This document shows, piece by piece, positions 7,850-17,283 of a stretch of 64,000 bases of DNA; position 1 is the first letter of the stretch; each line of letters starts with the position of its first letter. Where the stretch lies: the NCBI RefSeq assembly GCF_019774615.1, contig NZ_CP081496.1:2480001-2544000 (forward strand), in the 5' to 3' direction. The position numbers were made by a program, and so were the translations under genes. The notes beneath the pieces were generated by a model. It searched no databases. It saw only the letters and a program-made list of their open reading frames with translations, and was not told the DNA's origin. Origin of the DNA: Streptomyces sp. BHT-5-2. Its GTDB lineage: Bacteria > Actinomycetota > Actinomycetes > Streptomycetales > Streptomycetaceae.

Positions 7850-8998
7850 ATGAGGGTTCTCTTCGTCACCGGCGGCGGCCAGGCGACCGTGTTCTCGCTG
7901 GCCCCGCTCGCCACGGCCCTGCGCGGCGCGGGCCACGAGATCTTCATGGCGGCCAACAGCGACCTGATGTCCGCCACCGAGGCGGCGGCGATCCCGGCGG
8001 TCTCGACGACCGACCTGCCGATCCGGCACTTCATCTCCCAGGACCGGCAGGGGCGGCCGGTGCCTCCGCCACTCGACGCCGGGGTGGCCGAGCAGGGCGT
8101 GTTCACCGGCCGCTGGTTCGGCCGTATGGCCGCCGCGAGCCTGGGCGTCCTCAAGGAGTTCACGGCGGCGTGGCGCCCCGATGTCGTCGTCGGCGGGACC
8201 ATGACGTACGCGGCACCGCTGCTGGCGCGGCATCTCGGGGTCCCGTGGGTGCGGCTGGCGTGGGACGCGATCGACGCGACGCATGTGCACCCCGGCGCCG
8301 ACGAGGAACTCCAACCCGAGCTGAGCGAGCTGGGACTGGCGCACCTCCCCGAGCCCGACCTGTTCATCGACGTGTGCCCGCCCAGTCTGCGGCCCGCCGC
8401 CGCCCGCCCGGCATCACCGATGCGGTACGTCCCCGCGAATCGTCAACGGCAGCTCGAACCGTGGATGTATACCCGTGGGGACCGCCGCCGGATCTGCCTC
8501 ACCGCCGGCAGCCAGGTGACCCGCGACGGCCACCACAAGCTCTTCGGGTTCCTGACGCGTACGGTGGCCGAGCTGGCCCCGCTCGACGCCGAAGTCCTGA
8601 TCGCCGCTCCCGACGGCCTCGCCGCCGACCTGCGCGAGACCTGCGGCGATGTGCGCGCCGGGTGGTTCCCCCTGGACGTCGTGGCCCCGACGTGTGATCT
8701 GCTCGTGCACCACGGGGGCGGCGTGACCAGCCTGACGGGCATGTACGCCGGGACGCCCCAAGTCATCGTCCCGGGCGCGGAGATGCTCGCCGACGCGGCC
8801 GAGCGCCTGGCCGGCTACGGCGCGGCCGTGACGCTGAAGACCGGAGAGGACGCGCCCGACGCCGTCGGTGCGGCATGCCGCGAGGCCGTCTCGGACGTCT
8901 CCTACGCCACCCGCGCACAGGCGCTCCGCGACGAGATCACGGCCATGCCGTCGCCGAACCGGATGGTGGCAGCGCTGGCGGATCTGGCGCACCGCTGA
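7850..8998 (+). CDS. glycosyltransferase 5 (GT1 family)
   Basis: 382 aa from ATG 7850. The ribosome site AGGGAGA (7836-7842) is only one base from the in-frame ATG at 7844 but seven from 7850, so 7850 (MRVLFVTGGGQAT) is preferred. The donor region is PLDVVAPTCDLLVHHGGG followed by VTSLTGMYAGTPQVIVPG. The middle (TGRWFGRMAA, WMYTRGDRRRICLTAGS) relates it to the 303/6692 pair, forming a three-member subfamily within the cluster. Acceptor and sugar are unknown. Confidence 0.9.
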   Translation: MRVLFVTGGGQATVFSLAPLATALRGAGHEIFMAANSDLMSATEAAAIPAVSTTDLPIRHFISQDRQGRPVPPPLDAGVAEQGVFTGRWFGRMAAASLGVLKEFTAAWRPDVVVGGTMTYAAPLLARHLGVPWVRLAWDAIDATHVHPGADEELQPELSELGLAHLPEPDLFIDVCPPSLRPAAARPASPMRYVPANRQRQLEPWMYTRGDRRRICLTAGSQVTRDGHHKLFGFLTRTVAELAPLDAEVLIAAPDGLAADLRETCGDVRAGWFPLDVVAPTCDLLVHHGGGVTSLTGMYAGTPQVIVPGAEMLADAAERLAGYGAAVTLKTGEDAPDAVGAACREAVSDVSYATRAQALRDEITAMPSPNRMVAALADLAHR

Positions 8999-9014
8999 AC
9001 GTTCCTTCGACATC

Positions 9015-9406
9015 GAGCCCTTTCCAACCGGTCGCTCCAGTCCGGCTGTTGGGCTGACAACGTGGCGAAGCCCCTGGCGGATGGGTTTTCGACCAGCATC
9101 CCGTGAACACGGGCCGATGCCGTGGCCGAGTCCGGGGTCAAGTGCTGGGCCGACAGAGGCCACCGGGGCGCCGGCGGCACGGTCCGTATCCCGTGCCGGG
9201 GCCGACGGGAGACCCCTTCCGCGGGCCAGAAGGCGGCGAACCGGTCCCACGCGAAGATCCGAGCGCTCGTTGAGCGGGCCGTCGCAACGCTCAAGTCGTG
9301 GCGGCTCCTTCGCGAACTGCGGTGCTCGACCACCCGGATCACCAAACTCGTGCAGGCCGTCCTCGCCCTTCATCTGACCAGCTCGGAGTGAGGATGGAAA
9401 ACGCTC
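9015..9406 (+). mobile_element. internally deleted IS5-type insertion sequence remnant
   Basis: The left end (9015-9029, GAGCCCTTTCCAACC) and right end (9392-9406, GGATGGAAAACGCTC) form imperfect terminal inverted repeats, 12 of 15 matching. Inside, a frame at 9122-9391 encodes the C-terminal part of an IS5-family DDE transposase: CWADRGHRGAGGTV, then RSHAKIRALVERAVATLKSW, a typical last-Glu region, ending at a natural stop. The N-terminal two thirds and the first catalytic Asp are missing, so the element cannot transpose itself. It separates the left glycosyltransferase block from the rmlC operon. Confidence 0.75.
9122..9391 (+). pseudogene. IS5-family transposase, C-terminal fragment
   Basis: 89 codons, beginning only at an incidental GTG. 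The frame has the spacing of the final catalytic Glu helix (HAKIRALVERAVATLK) and ends LVQAVLALHLTSSE, as such transposases do. Intact relatives are about 250 aa or more. It lies within the terminal repeats at 9015 and 9406. Confidence 0.75.
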
Positions 9407-9436
9407 ATTTCTTGTAAGAGCCCTGAAGTGGCGGTG

Positions 9437-9465
9437 TTGACGTCGAACAGGGCCGAAGATAGATT
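9437..9465 (+). promoter_or_regulatory. probable vegetative promoter of the rmlC operon
   Basis: TTGACG (9437-9442), a 17-base spacer and TAGATT (9460-9465) match a primary-sigma (HrdB-like) promoter. It lies just outside the right end of the IS remnant and about 210 bases before rmlC, so the operon starting at 9674 has a long untranslated leader in which I recognise no riboswitch. Confidence 0.55.
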
Positions 9466-9673
9466 CCCTTTGGGGTTCGCATTACCTCATCTTCGATGAA
9501 TCCCAGGTGCCCGCAGAGAGGTTGTTCACCTCGCGTGCGCTTCGGTTGTCCGCGATCCCGTGCCAGGCCCGCGCGGCCCGCCTGATCACTTCTTTCTCCA
9601 CCGATGCCCCGGCTCCGCCGTGTGATGCACGGAAGATGTTCCTTGCCCATTTAACTCCTGTTCGGAGGGATAC

Positions 9674-10297
9674 ATGGAAGCGCGAAAGCTCGCTGTGCAG
9701 GGCGCGCTGGAATTCACCTCGCGGACGTTCTCCGACGAACGCGGCGTGTTCGTCGCTCCTTTTCAGCAGTCGGTCTTCGAAACCGCCAGAGGGGGACCGC
9801 TGTTCGCGGTCGCCCAGGGCAACCACAGCCTGTCCCGACGAGGCGTCGTCCGGGGCATTCACTACACCGTCGCACCTCCGGGCGCCGCCAAGTACGTCTA
9901 CTGCGCGAGCGGGCGGAGCCTGGACTTCACCGTGGACATCCGGCGCGGCTCGCCCACGTTCGGCAAGTGGGAGGCCGTCCTCCTGGACCAGTCCGGCTTC
10001 CGTGCCGTGTACCTGCCGATCGGCGTCGGTCACGCCTTCGTGGCGCTCACCGACCACACCGTCATGTCGTACCTGACCTCGGCCCCGTACGTCGCGGAGC
10101 AGGAGCTGGCCCTCTCGCCACTCGATCCGGCGCTCGGCCTGCCGATCCCCGAAGACATCGACCCGATCCTCTCCGAGCGGGACGCCGCCGCCCCCACCCT
10201 CGCCGAGGCCGCGGAGCGCGGGCTGCTCCCCGACTACGAGCTCTGCCTGGAACTGGAGGCCCAACTGGGCACCGCTCAGGGGCGGATCAGGGACTGA
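9674..10297 (+). CDS. rmlC: dTDP-4-keto-6-deoxyhexose 3,5- (or 5-) epimerase
   Basis: 207 aa cupin. RGIHYT places the catalytic His at H63. Downstream are PPGAAKYVYC, the strand with DFTVDIRRGSPTFG, LPIGVGHAFVAL, and the SPYVAEQE-like loop (here APYVAEQE) that carries the active-site Tyr. Length suits the EryBVII/RmlC family (about 200 aa). It inverts C-5 and/or C-3 of the 4-keto-6-deoxy intermediate, so it makes L-configured sugars possible. Translation signal: GGAGG a few bases before ATG 9674. It opens a run rmlC, collapsed rmlA, methyltransferase, rmlB. Confidence 0.9.
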   Translation: MEARKLAVQGALEFTSRTFSDERGVFVAPFQQSVFETARGGPLFAVAQGNHSLSRRGVVRGIHYTVAPPGAAKYVYCASGRSLDFTVDIRRGSPTFGKWEAVLLDQSGFRAVYLPIGVGHAFVALTDHTVMSYLTSAPYVAEQELALSPLDPALGLPIPEDIDPILSERDAAAPTLAEAAERGLLPDYELCLELEAQLGTAQGRIRD

Positions 10298-10310
10298 CCG
10301 GACCCCGCTC

Positions 10311-10440
10311 ATGAAAGGCGTCATCCTCGCCGGGGAGCGGATGCGTCCGGCTCGACACGGGCACCCACGACTCGCTTCTGGAAGCCGGCCGGCACCGGAT
10401 ACGGGGCTCGTCCCATCGGCCTTGTCGAGGGGGCCCGCGG
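10311..10440 (+). pseudogene. collapsed second rmlA (start, middle and end scraps)
   Basis: ATG at 10311 begins MKGVILAG, exactly as rmlA does. After a few bases the frame at 10345 reads VRLDTGTHDSLLEAGRH, which equals the rmlA segment VWLDMGTHDSLLEAGHY but is out of frame with the first piece. A third scrap near 10421-10433 (CTTGTCGAGGGGG) resembles the last part of rmlA (CTCGTCGAGGGGG near 2528). About 0.65 kb of the central coding region is gone. The position directly after rmlC and in the same orientation suggests a former rmlC-rmlA-rmlB arrangement. Confidence 0.8.
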
Positions 10441-10608
10441 CGAGCCACCACGTCGCAGCGGCGACCGCCGCGCTCCTGCGAACGGCCTGACAACGGGCTG
10501 ACGCCCTCTCACCACCACGCCATGGCCCGCAAGCCCGCACGGCTTCGCGGCTCTTCGGCCATCAGAAACCGAGCGAAGAACGAGAGAGAACGAGAGAGGA
10601 AGAGCACG

Positions 10609-11382
10609 ATGAACAGTGACTACAAGGACCCCAAGGTCGTGCCGCACGAGTCGGAGCAGGAACGGGAATCACGCCTGCGCCTCACCAAGCTCCTGGCCGA
10701 GACGCCGATCCCGCCCGAGTACCTGATCGACAACCTCCCGGTGTACCTGCGTCGCCATCAACTGGCCGACCTGCTGGCCATGGACGCGCTGTACCGGATG
10801 GTCACCGATGTGCCAGGGGTGATCATGGAGTTCGGCGTTCTCCACGGGCGCCACCTCGCCTCCTTCACTGCCCTTCGCAGCATCTACGAGCCCTATAACT
10901 CGCTCCGTCGCGTGGTCGGCTTCGACACCTTTACGGGATTTCCCGATATCGCTGACATCGACCGTGCGACGCCCAGCGCGGTCGCCGGCCGGTTCGCTGT
11001 GCCCGAGGGCGAAGTGGATCACCTTCGTGCAGTGCTCGCCGCGCACGAACTGGGCGAACCCTATGGCCACACCCAGCGCAGCTTCGTGGTGCAGGGGGAT
11101 GTCCGCAGTACGCTTCCCCAGTATCTGGAAGAGAATCCGGAGACGGTCATCGCCCTGGCTTACATCGATGTCGATCTGTATGAGCCCACGCTGGAGATCC
11201 TTCACGCCATCCGGCCGCACATGGTCAAGGGAAGCATTCTGGCATTCGATGAACTTGCCCACCCCAAATGGCCCGGCGAGACCAAGGCGCTGGCCGAATT
11301 CATGGAGCTCGGCAACGCGAAACTGCGCCAGCTGCCCCACCGTGAATCCCCGATCATCTATCTGGAGTGGGGGGAGAACTGA
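10609..11382 (+). CDS. TylF/MycE-type SAM-dependent sugar O-methyltransferase
   Basis: 257 aa from ATG 10609; AGAGGAAG lies before it. The longer frame to 10522 is unsupported. Family signatures: VIMEFGVLHGRHLASF (SAM-binding glycine-rich strand), RRVVGFDTFTGFPD, AYIDVDLYEPT (metal-binding Asp residues) and ILAFDELAHPKWPGET. The family (macrocin 3-O-methyltransferase TylF, MycE) methylates hydroxyls of attached or nucleotide-bound deoxysugars using Mg2+. Here it probably O-methylates one sugar of the chain. It lies 75 bases before rmlB, same strand. Confidence 0.85.
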   Translation: MNSDYKDPKVVPHESEQERESRLRLTKLLAETPIPPEYLIDNLPVYLRRHQLADLLAMDALYRMVTDVPGVIMEFGVLHGRHLASFTALRSIYEPYNSLRRVVGFDTFTGFPDIADIDRATPSAVAGRFAVPEGEVDHLRAVLAAHELGEPYGHTQRSFVVQGDVRSTLPQYLEENPETVIALAYIDVDLYEPTLEILHAIRPHMVKGSILAFDELAHPKWPGETKALAEFMELGNAKLRQLPHRESPIIYLEWGEN

Positions 11383-11457
11383 CCCGCCGCCGCTCAGGCT
11401 CCAGCACCCCCACCACCGGCCTGTCGCCGGTGACCGTATGCGAATCGAGGCAGCGGC

Positions 11458-12444
<987 letters not shown>

Positions 12445-12622
12445 GGCCCCTCCTCCCGTGGCTCCGGCCGGCGGCGCCGGGCCGCACCGGGCGTGGGAAC
12501 CCTCGCCGACAGCGGCACCGTCACCGAGTGCAGCTCCCGGGGCAGCGTGCACCCAGGCCCTGGTCGATCGAATGTTGGACTACGTCATCATCGTCGATGA
12601 AGGAATTCGTGGAGGCCCGCGG

Positions 12623-13384
12623 ATGACCATGGAGATCTTGGGCAACGGATTCCTCGCCCGGAACCTGAGCCCTCTCGCGCACCGCCACCCGGGCACGGTC
12701 GCCATGGCGGCGGGCGTCTCCTGGGCCAGCGGCACTTCGGACGCCGACTTCGCCCGGGAGGCCGCACTGCTGACACAGGCCGCGGACCGGTGCCGTGCCA
12801 CCGGGCGCCGGCTGCTCTTCTTCTCCACCGCGGCCACCGGCATGTACGGCGCGGTGGACGGGCCCGGCCGGGAGGACAGCCCGATCACCCCCTGCACCCC
12901 GTACGGTGCACACAAGCTCGCGCTGGAACGCCAGTTGCAGGACTCCGGTGCCGACCACCTGATCCTGCGTCTGGGGCACCTCGTCGGCACCGGACAGCCC
13001 CCGCACCAGCTGATCCCCGCCCTCATCCAGCAGATGCGCAAGGGCGCGGTGCGCATCCAGCGCGCCGCCGCCCGTGACCTGATCGACGTCCGCGACGTGG
13101 TCACCGTCATCGACCGGCTGCTCGCCCAGGGGCTCTGCGGCGAGACCGTCAACGTGGCCTCCGGTACGGCCGTACCGGTGGAGCGGATCGTCGACCACCT
13201 TGAGACCCGACTGGGTCTGTCGGTCCGCCGCCGGTACGAGGAGGCGGGCGCCCATCACGTCATCTCCACCGAGAAGTTGCGCGCCCTCGTCCCGGAGACG
13301 GCGGCCATGGGCTTCGGCCCCGGCTACTACCGGCGGGTGCTCGACGCCTTCATCGCGACGGCTGATCCCTCCACGGCGGCCTGA
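12623..13384 (+). CDS. short NAD-dependent epimerase/dehydratase-family protein
   Basis: 253 aa from ATG 12623, seven bases after GGAGG (12611-12615). Upstream extension to 12458 has no ribosome site. The nucleotide-binding motif is atypical: MEILGNGFLARNL in place of GxxGxxG. LFFSTAATGMYG and PYGAHKLALE supply the Ser/Thr and YxxxK pair. RDLIDVRDVVTVIDRLL and VNVASGTAVPVE follow. It is about 60-70 residues shorter than usual sugar 4-ketoreductases, mostly in the first Rossmann half. Role in deoxysugar reduction is inferred from context; cofactor binding may be altered. Confidence 0.7.
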   Translation: MTMEILGNGFLARNLSPLAHRHPGTVAMAAGVSWASGTSDADFAREAALLTQAADRCRATGRRLLFFSTAATGMYGAVDGPGREDSPITPCTPYGAHKLALERQLQDSGADHLILRLGHLVGTGQPPHQLIPALIQQMRKGAVRIQRAAARDLIDVRDVVTVIDRLLAQGLCGETVNVASGTAVPVERIVDHLETRLGLSVRRRYEEAGAHHVISTEKLRALVPETAAMGFGPGYYRRVLDAFIATADPSTAA

Positions 13385-13537
13385 TCGCCCTCCCACCGAT
13401 CCCTCGGACGGCGCCGCATGCTGCCCGCGCGAAGGCGGCGCGGACCGGAGTGGAGAGCGCCGCGATCGCCGGCCGCGGCGCCGCCGGGGCCCGCGAGCCG
13501 GCCGGGCACACCGTTCACCACCGACAGGGGAGACATC

Positions 13538-14053
13538 ATGGGCAAGCTCTCAAAGGCAGCATGGGGCACGGTGCCGAGCCGGGGCCCGGACGTCCTGGTC
13601 AACCCTGCGGGCGCGGTGGTCAAGGGCGTCCCGGAACAGCTCGTGCCGGACTTCTCCCGGCGCCTGGGCGCCCCGCGGAGCACCGTCAGCAGTGTGGTGC
13701 CGGGCGGCACGGACAACGGCGGCGCGCCGGCGCATCATCTGCGTTCCCGAGGCTCTCCGCGCGGTCCTGCCCACGCGCCGTCCTCCACGCGCGCCTTCCC
13801 TGGCGAAGACAACTCCGTGCTCCACCGCGGCGACACCCTGCTTCCCCAGGATCCAGTCGATCCAGTCGCCGTGGCCGACGCGTCCACCGCGCAGGTGGTC
13901 GGAGAAGAAGCGTCCTGCCCGTATGCCCTCCCTGTCGCCACGTTCGGGAAGCGGGACAGCCGGCGGTTGCCTGCCCCAGCGGCCGGCACTCGCCGGAACA
14001 CCGCGTCATCGGGGGCGATCACATGCGTGTGGAGATCTCGACATGACACATGA
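13538..14053 (+). CDS. uncertain 171-aa ORF, possibly a decaying gene
   Basis: ATG 13538 has a good ribosome site (GGGGAGA) and the frame ends at 14053, overlapping the next start by 11 bases as in coupled genes. The first 60 or so codons have the G/C-ending codon pattern of real genes here. The remainder is Arg/Pro/Ser/Ala-rich with mixed third positions and no recognisable fold. I know no family for it. It may be a gene fragment whose tail has drifted, or chance. The rest of 13385-13537 holds nothing I recognise. Confidence 0.3.
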   Translation: MGKLSKAAWGTVPSRGPDVLVNPAGAVVKGVPEQLVPDFSRRLGAPRSTVSSVVPGGTDNGGAPAHHLRSRGSPRGPAHAPSSTRAFPGEDNSVLHRGDTLLPQDPVDPVAVADASTAQVVGEEASCPYALPVATFGKRDSRRLPAPAAGTRRNTASSGAITCVWRSRHDT

Positions 14054-15002
14054 GCAGCCTTGCGTGGGGGTACTGGGAGGCAGCGGTTTCGTGGGCCGGA
14101 ACCTGCGCGCAGCCTTCCGGTCGTCGGGCGCCCGGGTCGTCAGCGTCTCCCGGACCCTGCCCGGCGGCGCCGGCGTCGACGATCCGGAGGGCGAGCGCTC
14201 CATCGCCTTCGACCTGCTCGCGGACGGACCCGCGGAACTCGGCGCGATGCTCGCCGACACCGGGGCGGATGTGATCGTCAATGCCGCCGGCGGCTACTGG
14301 AAGATGACAGGCCAGCAGATGTGGGGAGCCAACACGGAGTTGGTGTCCGCCCTGGTGGCGGCGGTGCGGAAGCTGCCGCACCGGCCCCTGCTGATCCAGC
14401 TCGGCAGCGTCCACGAGTACGGCCCCGGCAGCAGGGACGCCGGTATCACCGAGGAGCGGACACCAGCTCCGGTCAACGACTACGGCCGCTCGAAACTGGA
14501 GGCGGCACGCCGCGTACTGGACGCGGCCGGCACATCCGAGCTGAACGGCGTCGTGCTGCGGATAGCCAACATCATCGGCCCGGGCTTGCCGGCCGGCAGT
14601 CTCCTCGGCGACATCGCGGCGCACCTGAAGCGGTTCGCCCGGGACGGCGACGCCGCCGGCAGCGAACTGGTCCTCGGCCCACTGAGCGCGGAGCGTGACT
14701 TCGTCGACGTACGCGATGTCGCCGACGCCATACTTGCCGTGGCGCGCGCGCCACGGGCCGACGTGTCGGGGCGCGTCATCAACATCGGCAGCGGAGCGGC
14801 GGTCAGCGCGCGCCGAGTGGCAGAGCGGTTGATCCACCTCAGCGAACTGCCGGTCCGGCTGGTCGAGCGTGCCCGGACGGACACCTCCCGCAGTGACGTG
14901 GACTGCCAGATGCTGGACATCTCCCTGGCGCGGCGGCTGTTGGGCTGGGAACCGCGCCGGGACCTGGACGCCTCACTCACCGCGCTCCTCGCGGCCGCGT
15001 GA
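14043..15002 (+). CDS. NAD-dependent sugar 4-ketoreductase/epimerase
   Basis: 319 aa from ATG 14043 after GGAG (14031-14034). VGVLGGSGFVGRNLR is the cofactor loop, LIQLGSVHEYGPGS the Ser site, and YGRSK the YxxxK pair. RDFVDVRDVADA and VINIGSG match the homologue at 2647, with which it shares overall layout; the two are probably paralogous reductases acting on different 4-keto sugars. About 115 bases separate it from the last transferase. Confidence 0.85.
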   Translation: MTHEQPCVGVLGGSGFVGRNLRAAFRSSGARVVSVSRTLPGGAGVDDPEGERSIAFDLLADGPAELGAMLADTGADVIVNAAGGYWKMTGQQMWGANTELVSALVAAVRKLPHRPLLIQLGSVHEYGPGSRDAGITEERTPAPVNDYGRSKLEAARRVLDAAGTSELNGVVLRIANIIGPGLPAGSLLGDIAAHLKRFARDGDAAGSELVLGPLSAERDFVDVRDVADAILAVARAPRADVSGRVINIGSGAAVSARRVAERLIHLSELPVRLVERARTDTSRSDVDCQMLDISLARRLLGWEPRRDLDASLTALLAAA

Positions 15003-15118
15003 GCCCGCCCGGCCCCGAGCCACTGCGCTCCGCCCCTCCACCGCCGGTTCGTCCGCCCGTTGCCGGGTGAGGCGGCCTGCGGCCCTCCCTGCACGACACC
15101 CCCAACGGAGAAGCACCC

Positions 15119-16369
15119 ATGCGTGTTCTGTTCGCCGTCTTTCCCGCCACCGCACATGTGCACCCGATCGTTCCGCTGGCCTGGGCCCTGCAGAACGCCG
15201 GCCACGAGGTACGGGTGGCCATCCATCCCGACGCCGTGGACCTCGTCACCAGCGCGGGCCTCGCGGCCGTGCCTCTCGGCTCCCGCGACAAGCTCGCCTC
15301 AGTGGTCGAGTTCAACGCGAATCCCGACCTGACCGACAGCCTTGACGACGCCCTGTTCCTGGACACCGCGGATACCTCCGGCTGGGAGGAGCAGTGGGAG
15401 AAGATGTGCAAGGTCCTGTCGCTCTACCGCCAGGTCCTGCCCGACTTGGTTGACTTCACCCGCGGTTGGAAGCCGGACCTGGTGGTGTGGGACCAGTTCT
15501 GCGTTCCGGCCGCGGTGGCCGCGCGGGTCAGCGGCGCGGCCCAGGCCCGCATGCTGTGGGGCCGCGACAACATCGGCTGGCTGCGCGCGCGGTCTCGGGA
15601 GCACCTGGCGGCGCGGGGGGCGCAGCCGCTGGAGGACCCGGTACACGCCCTGATGGAGGGCATGCTGACGCCCTACGGTCTGGAGTACGAGGAGGAGTTG
15701 CTGCTCGGGCAGTGGACCATCGACCCCATGCCGAAGGGGATGCAGCTGCCGGTCGACCTGCCGTTCGTCTCGATGCGCCGGATTCCCTTCAACGGGACGG
15801 CCTCCGTGCCCAGTTGGGTCAACGAGCGGCCCGAGCGCCCGCGGGTCTGCCTCACCCTCGGTGTCGGCGGGCGCGGCCGCCAGCTCTTCCGGCAGAGCGG
15901 TGTCTCGTTCGCCGAGGTCGTCGAGGCAGTGGCCGAGCTGGACGTGGAGCTGGTGGCCACGGTGGGCGCCGCGCAGCGGAACTCCATCGCCGCGGTGCCG
16001 GACAACGTTCGCCTGGTGGAGTACATACCGCTCAACTACCTGCTGCCGACCTGCTCGGCGGTCGTCTACCACGGTGGCGGCGGTACTTTCGCGGCCTCGG
16101 TGGCTCACCGGGTGCCGCAGCTGATCACGCCGATGCTGTTCTGGGGCGAGACCACCATCGCCAAGCACGTCGCCGACAGCGGCGCCGGACTGGTGATCGA
16201 CAGCAACCGGTTCACTGCGGACGCCCTGCAGAAGGGGCTCACCCGGCTGCTCGAGGACCAGTCCTTCCAGGACGGTGCCGCCGCGCTGCACAGGGAGTGG
16301 GAGGAGACGCCCTCCCCTGCCGACCTCGTCCCGGTACTGGAGGAACTGACCGCCCGCCACCGCCGCTAA
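15119..16369 (+). CDS. glycosyltransferase 6 (EryCIII/DesVII-like)
   Basis: 416 aa. ATG 15119 follows GGAGAAG. N-terminus MRVLFAVFPATAHVHPIVPL and AWALQNAGHEVRVA. The middle has FTRGWKPDLVVWDQF, seen in activator-dependent macrolide glycosyltransferases. The donor site is EYIPLNYLLPTCSAVVYHGG followed by GGTFAASVAHRVPQL. The full family length, unlike the 381-392-aa members here, and the DUF1205-like linker make it the best candidate to need a P450-like partner. It is the last gene of the cluster, followed at once by a terminator. Confidence 0.92.
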   Translation: MRVLFAVFPATAHVHPIVPLAWALQNAGHEVRVAIHPDAVDLVTSAGLAAVPLGSRDKLASVVEFNANPDLTDSLDDALFLDTADTSGWEEQWEKMCKVLSLYRQVLPDLVDFTRGWKPDLVVWDQFCVPAAVAARVSGAAQARMLWGRDNIGWLRARSREHLAARGAQPLEDPVHALMEGMLTPYGLEYEEELLLGQWTIDPMPKGMQLPVDLPFVSMRRIPFNGTASVPSWVNERPERPRVCLTLGVGGRGRQLFRQSGVSFAEVVEAVAELDVELVATVGAAQRNSIAAVPDNVRLVEYIPLNYLLPTCSAVVYHGGGGTFAASVAHRVPQLITPMLFWGETTIAKHVADSGAGLVIDSNRFTADALQKGLTRLLEDQSFQDGAAALHREWEETPSPADLVPVLEELTARHRR

Positions 16370-16390
16370 GGGGGGCGAGCCGGCCAAACG

Positions 16391-16422
16391 GACCCCCTGC
16401 TCGATGAGCAGGGGGTCTTTTT
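16391..16422 (+). terminator. rho-independent terminator closing the sugar cluster
   Basis: Perfect 12-bp stem GACCCCCTGCTC / GAGCAGGGGGTC (16391-16402, 16406-16417), three-base loop, then five T. It lies 22 bases after glycosyltransferase 6. Confidence 0.9.
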
Positions 16423-16584
16423 CCGTTTCCGGGCCTGATCGCGCAGAGTGCAGGCACCCGCCGAGAAGGGCGCGGTGCTGCGGCCACCGCGCCGGCCAGC
16501 ACGGGTGCCGGGGCTTCGGGCCAACCGCATCGGTTCGGCGTCTCCCTACTGATCAGCGCGCTCGAGTTGTGCGACGATGCCGGT

Positions 16585-16755
16585 ATGAATCGACTGGCCA
16601 ACGAGCAGTCGCCCTACCTGCTCCAGCACGCCGACAACCCGGTCGATTGGTGGCCGTGGTCCACCGACGCGTTCGAGGAGGCCCGCCGCCGCGGCGTGCC
16701 GGTACTGCTCAGCGTCGGCTACAGCTCGTGCCACTGGTGCCAATGCATTTACTGA
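16585..16755 (+). pseudogene. displaced 5' end of the DUF255 thioredoxin-domain gene
   Basis: ATG 16585 starts [19 protein letters not shown] and runs to GYSSCHWC, then leaves the homologous frame at 16743 and stops. Over 52 residues it matches the intact protein at 22667 except at seven positions. Its codons are the GC-rich type of the host: 4 of the first 48 end in A or T. This is therefore probably the original 5' end of the gene, cut off when the DNA at 16743-22807 arrived. Confidence 0.85.
16726..16742 (+). repeat. left attachment-type direct repeat (attL candidate)
   Basis: TCGTGCCACTGGTGCCA, identical to 22808-22824. It covers the codons for the S-C-H-W-C motif of the thioredoxin-like protein. 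The homology between the 5' fragment and the intact gene ends exactly at its right edge. Confidence 0.7.
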
Positions 16756-17283
16756 ACCCGTAAAGCGCCTACCAGGTACGACGCCATGAAGTGGTGACAG
16801 GAGTGGCAATAGTGACGATCTCGAAGTGAAGATCGATGCCTGGGCGCAGGAGCGGCTTGCCGCCTCACCTGACTGGTTCACGGAGAAGTGGGCGAGCGTC
16901 ATGGCGATCTAAGAGTCGGGCGACCCGGAGTGACCTGACCTCGGAACAGGCCGCAGGAGAAGACCTGCTGGAGACTGCCCGCAAGCTTGTAGGCATGGAT
17001 GCCCGTCCCCGGCAGCCGCTCTCCTTCCCGATTTGCATCCAGCCTAGGAGCGCCCGACGCTACCCTCCGCGTGTCTCGTAGTTGTGCAAGGGCGTGAGCA
17101 CGGAGCGGGCAGGCATGGAGCAGCGATCGCAGGCTCACCGCGATCAGCCGCACGAGCCTCTCCATGCCGGTCAGACGGTGATCGACAGACAAGTTCTTCC
17201 CGGACGTACCGTCCTTGGCTAGGAAGCTGTTTGTATGTCGTTGGCTGTTCTAGCCTTGTCCCCGAAGATCAAGAGGGGGCGGG
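16756..17283. other. island left end without an intact gene
   Basis: 528 bases. An open stretch at 16790-16912 ends KIDAWAQERLAASPDWF then TEKWASVMAI and a TAA. It reads like the C-terminus of a lost protein but has no start. The remainder shows no feature I can name. Confidence 0.4.
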
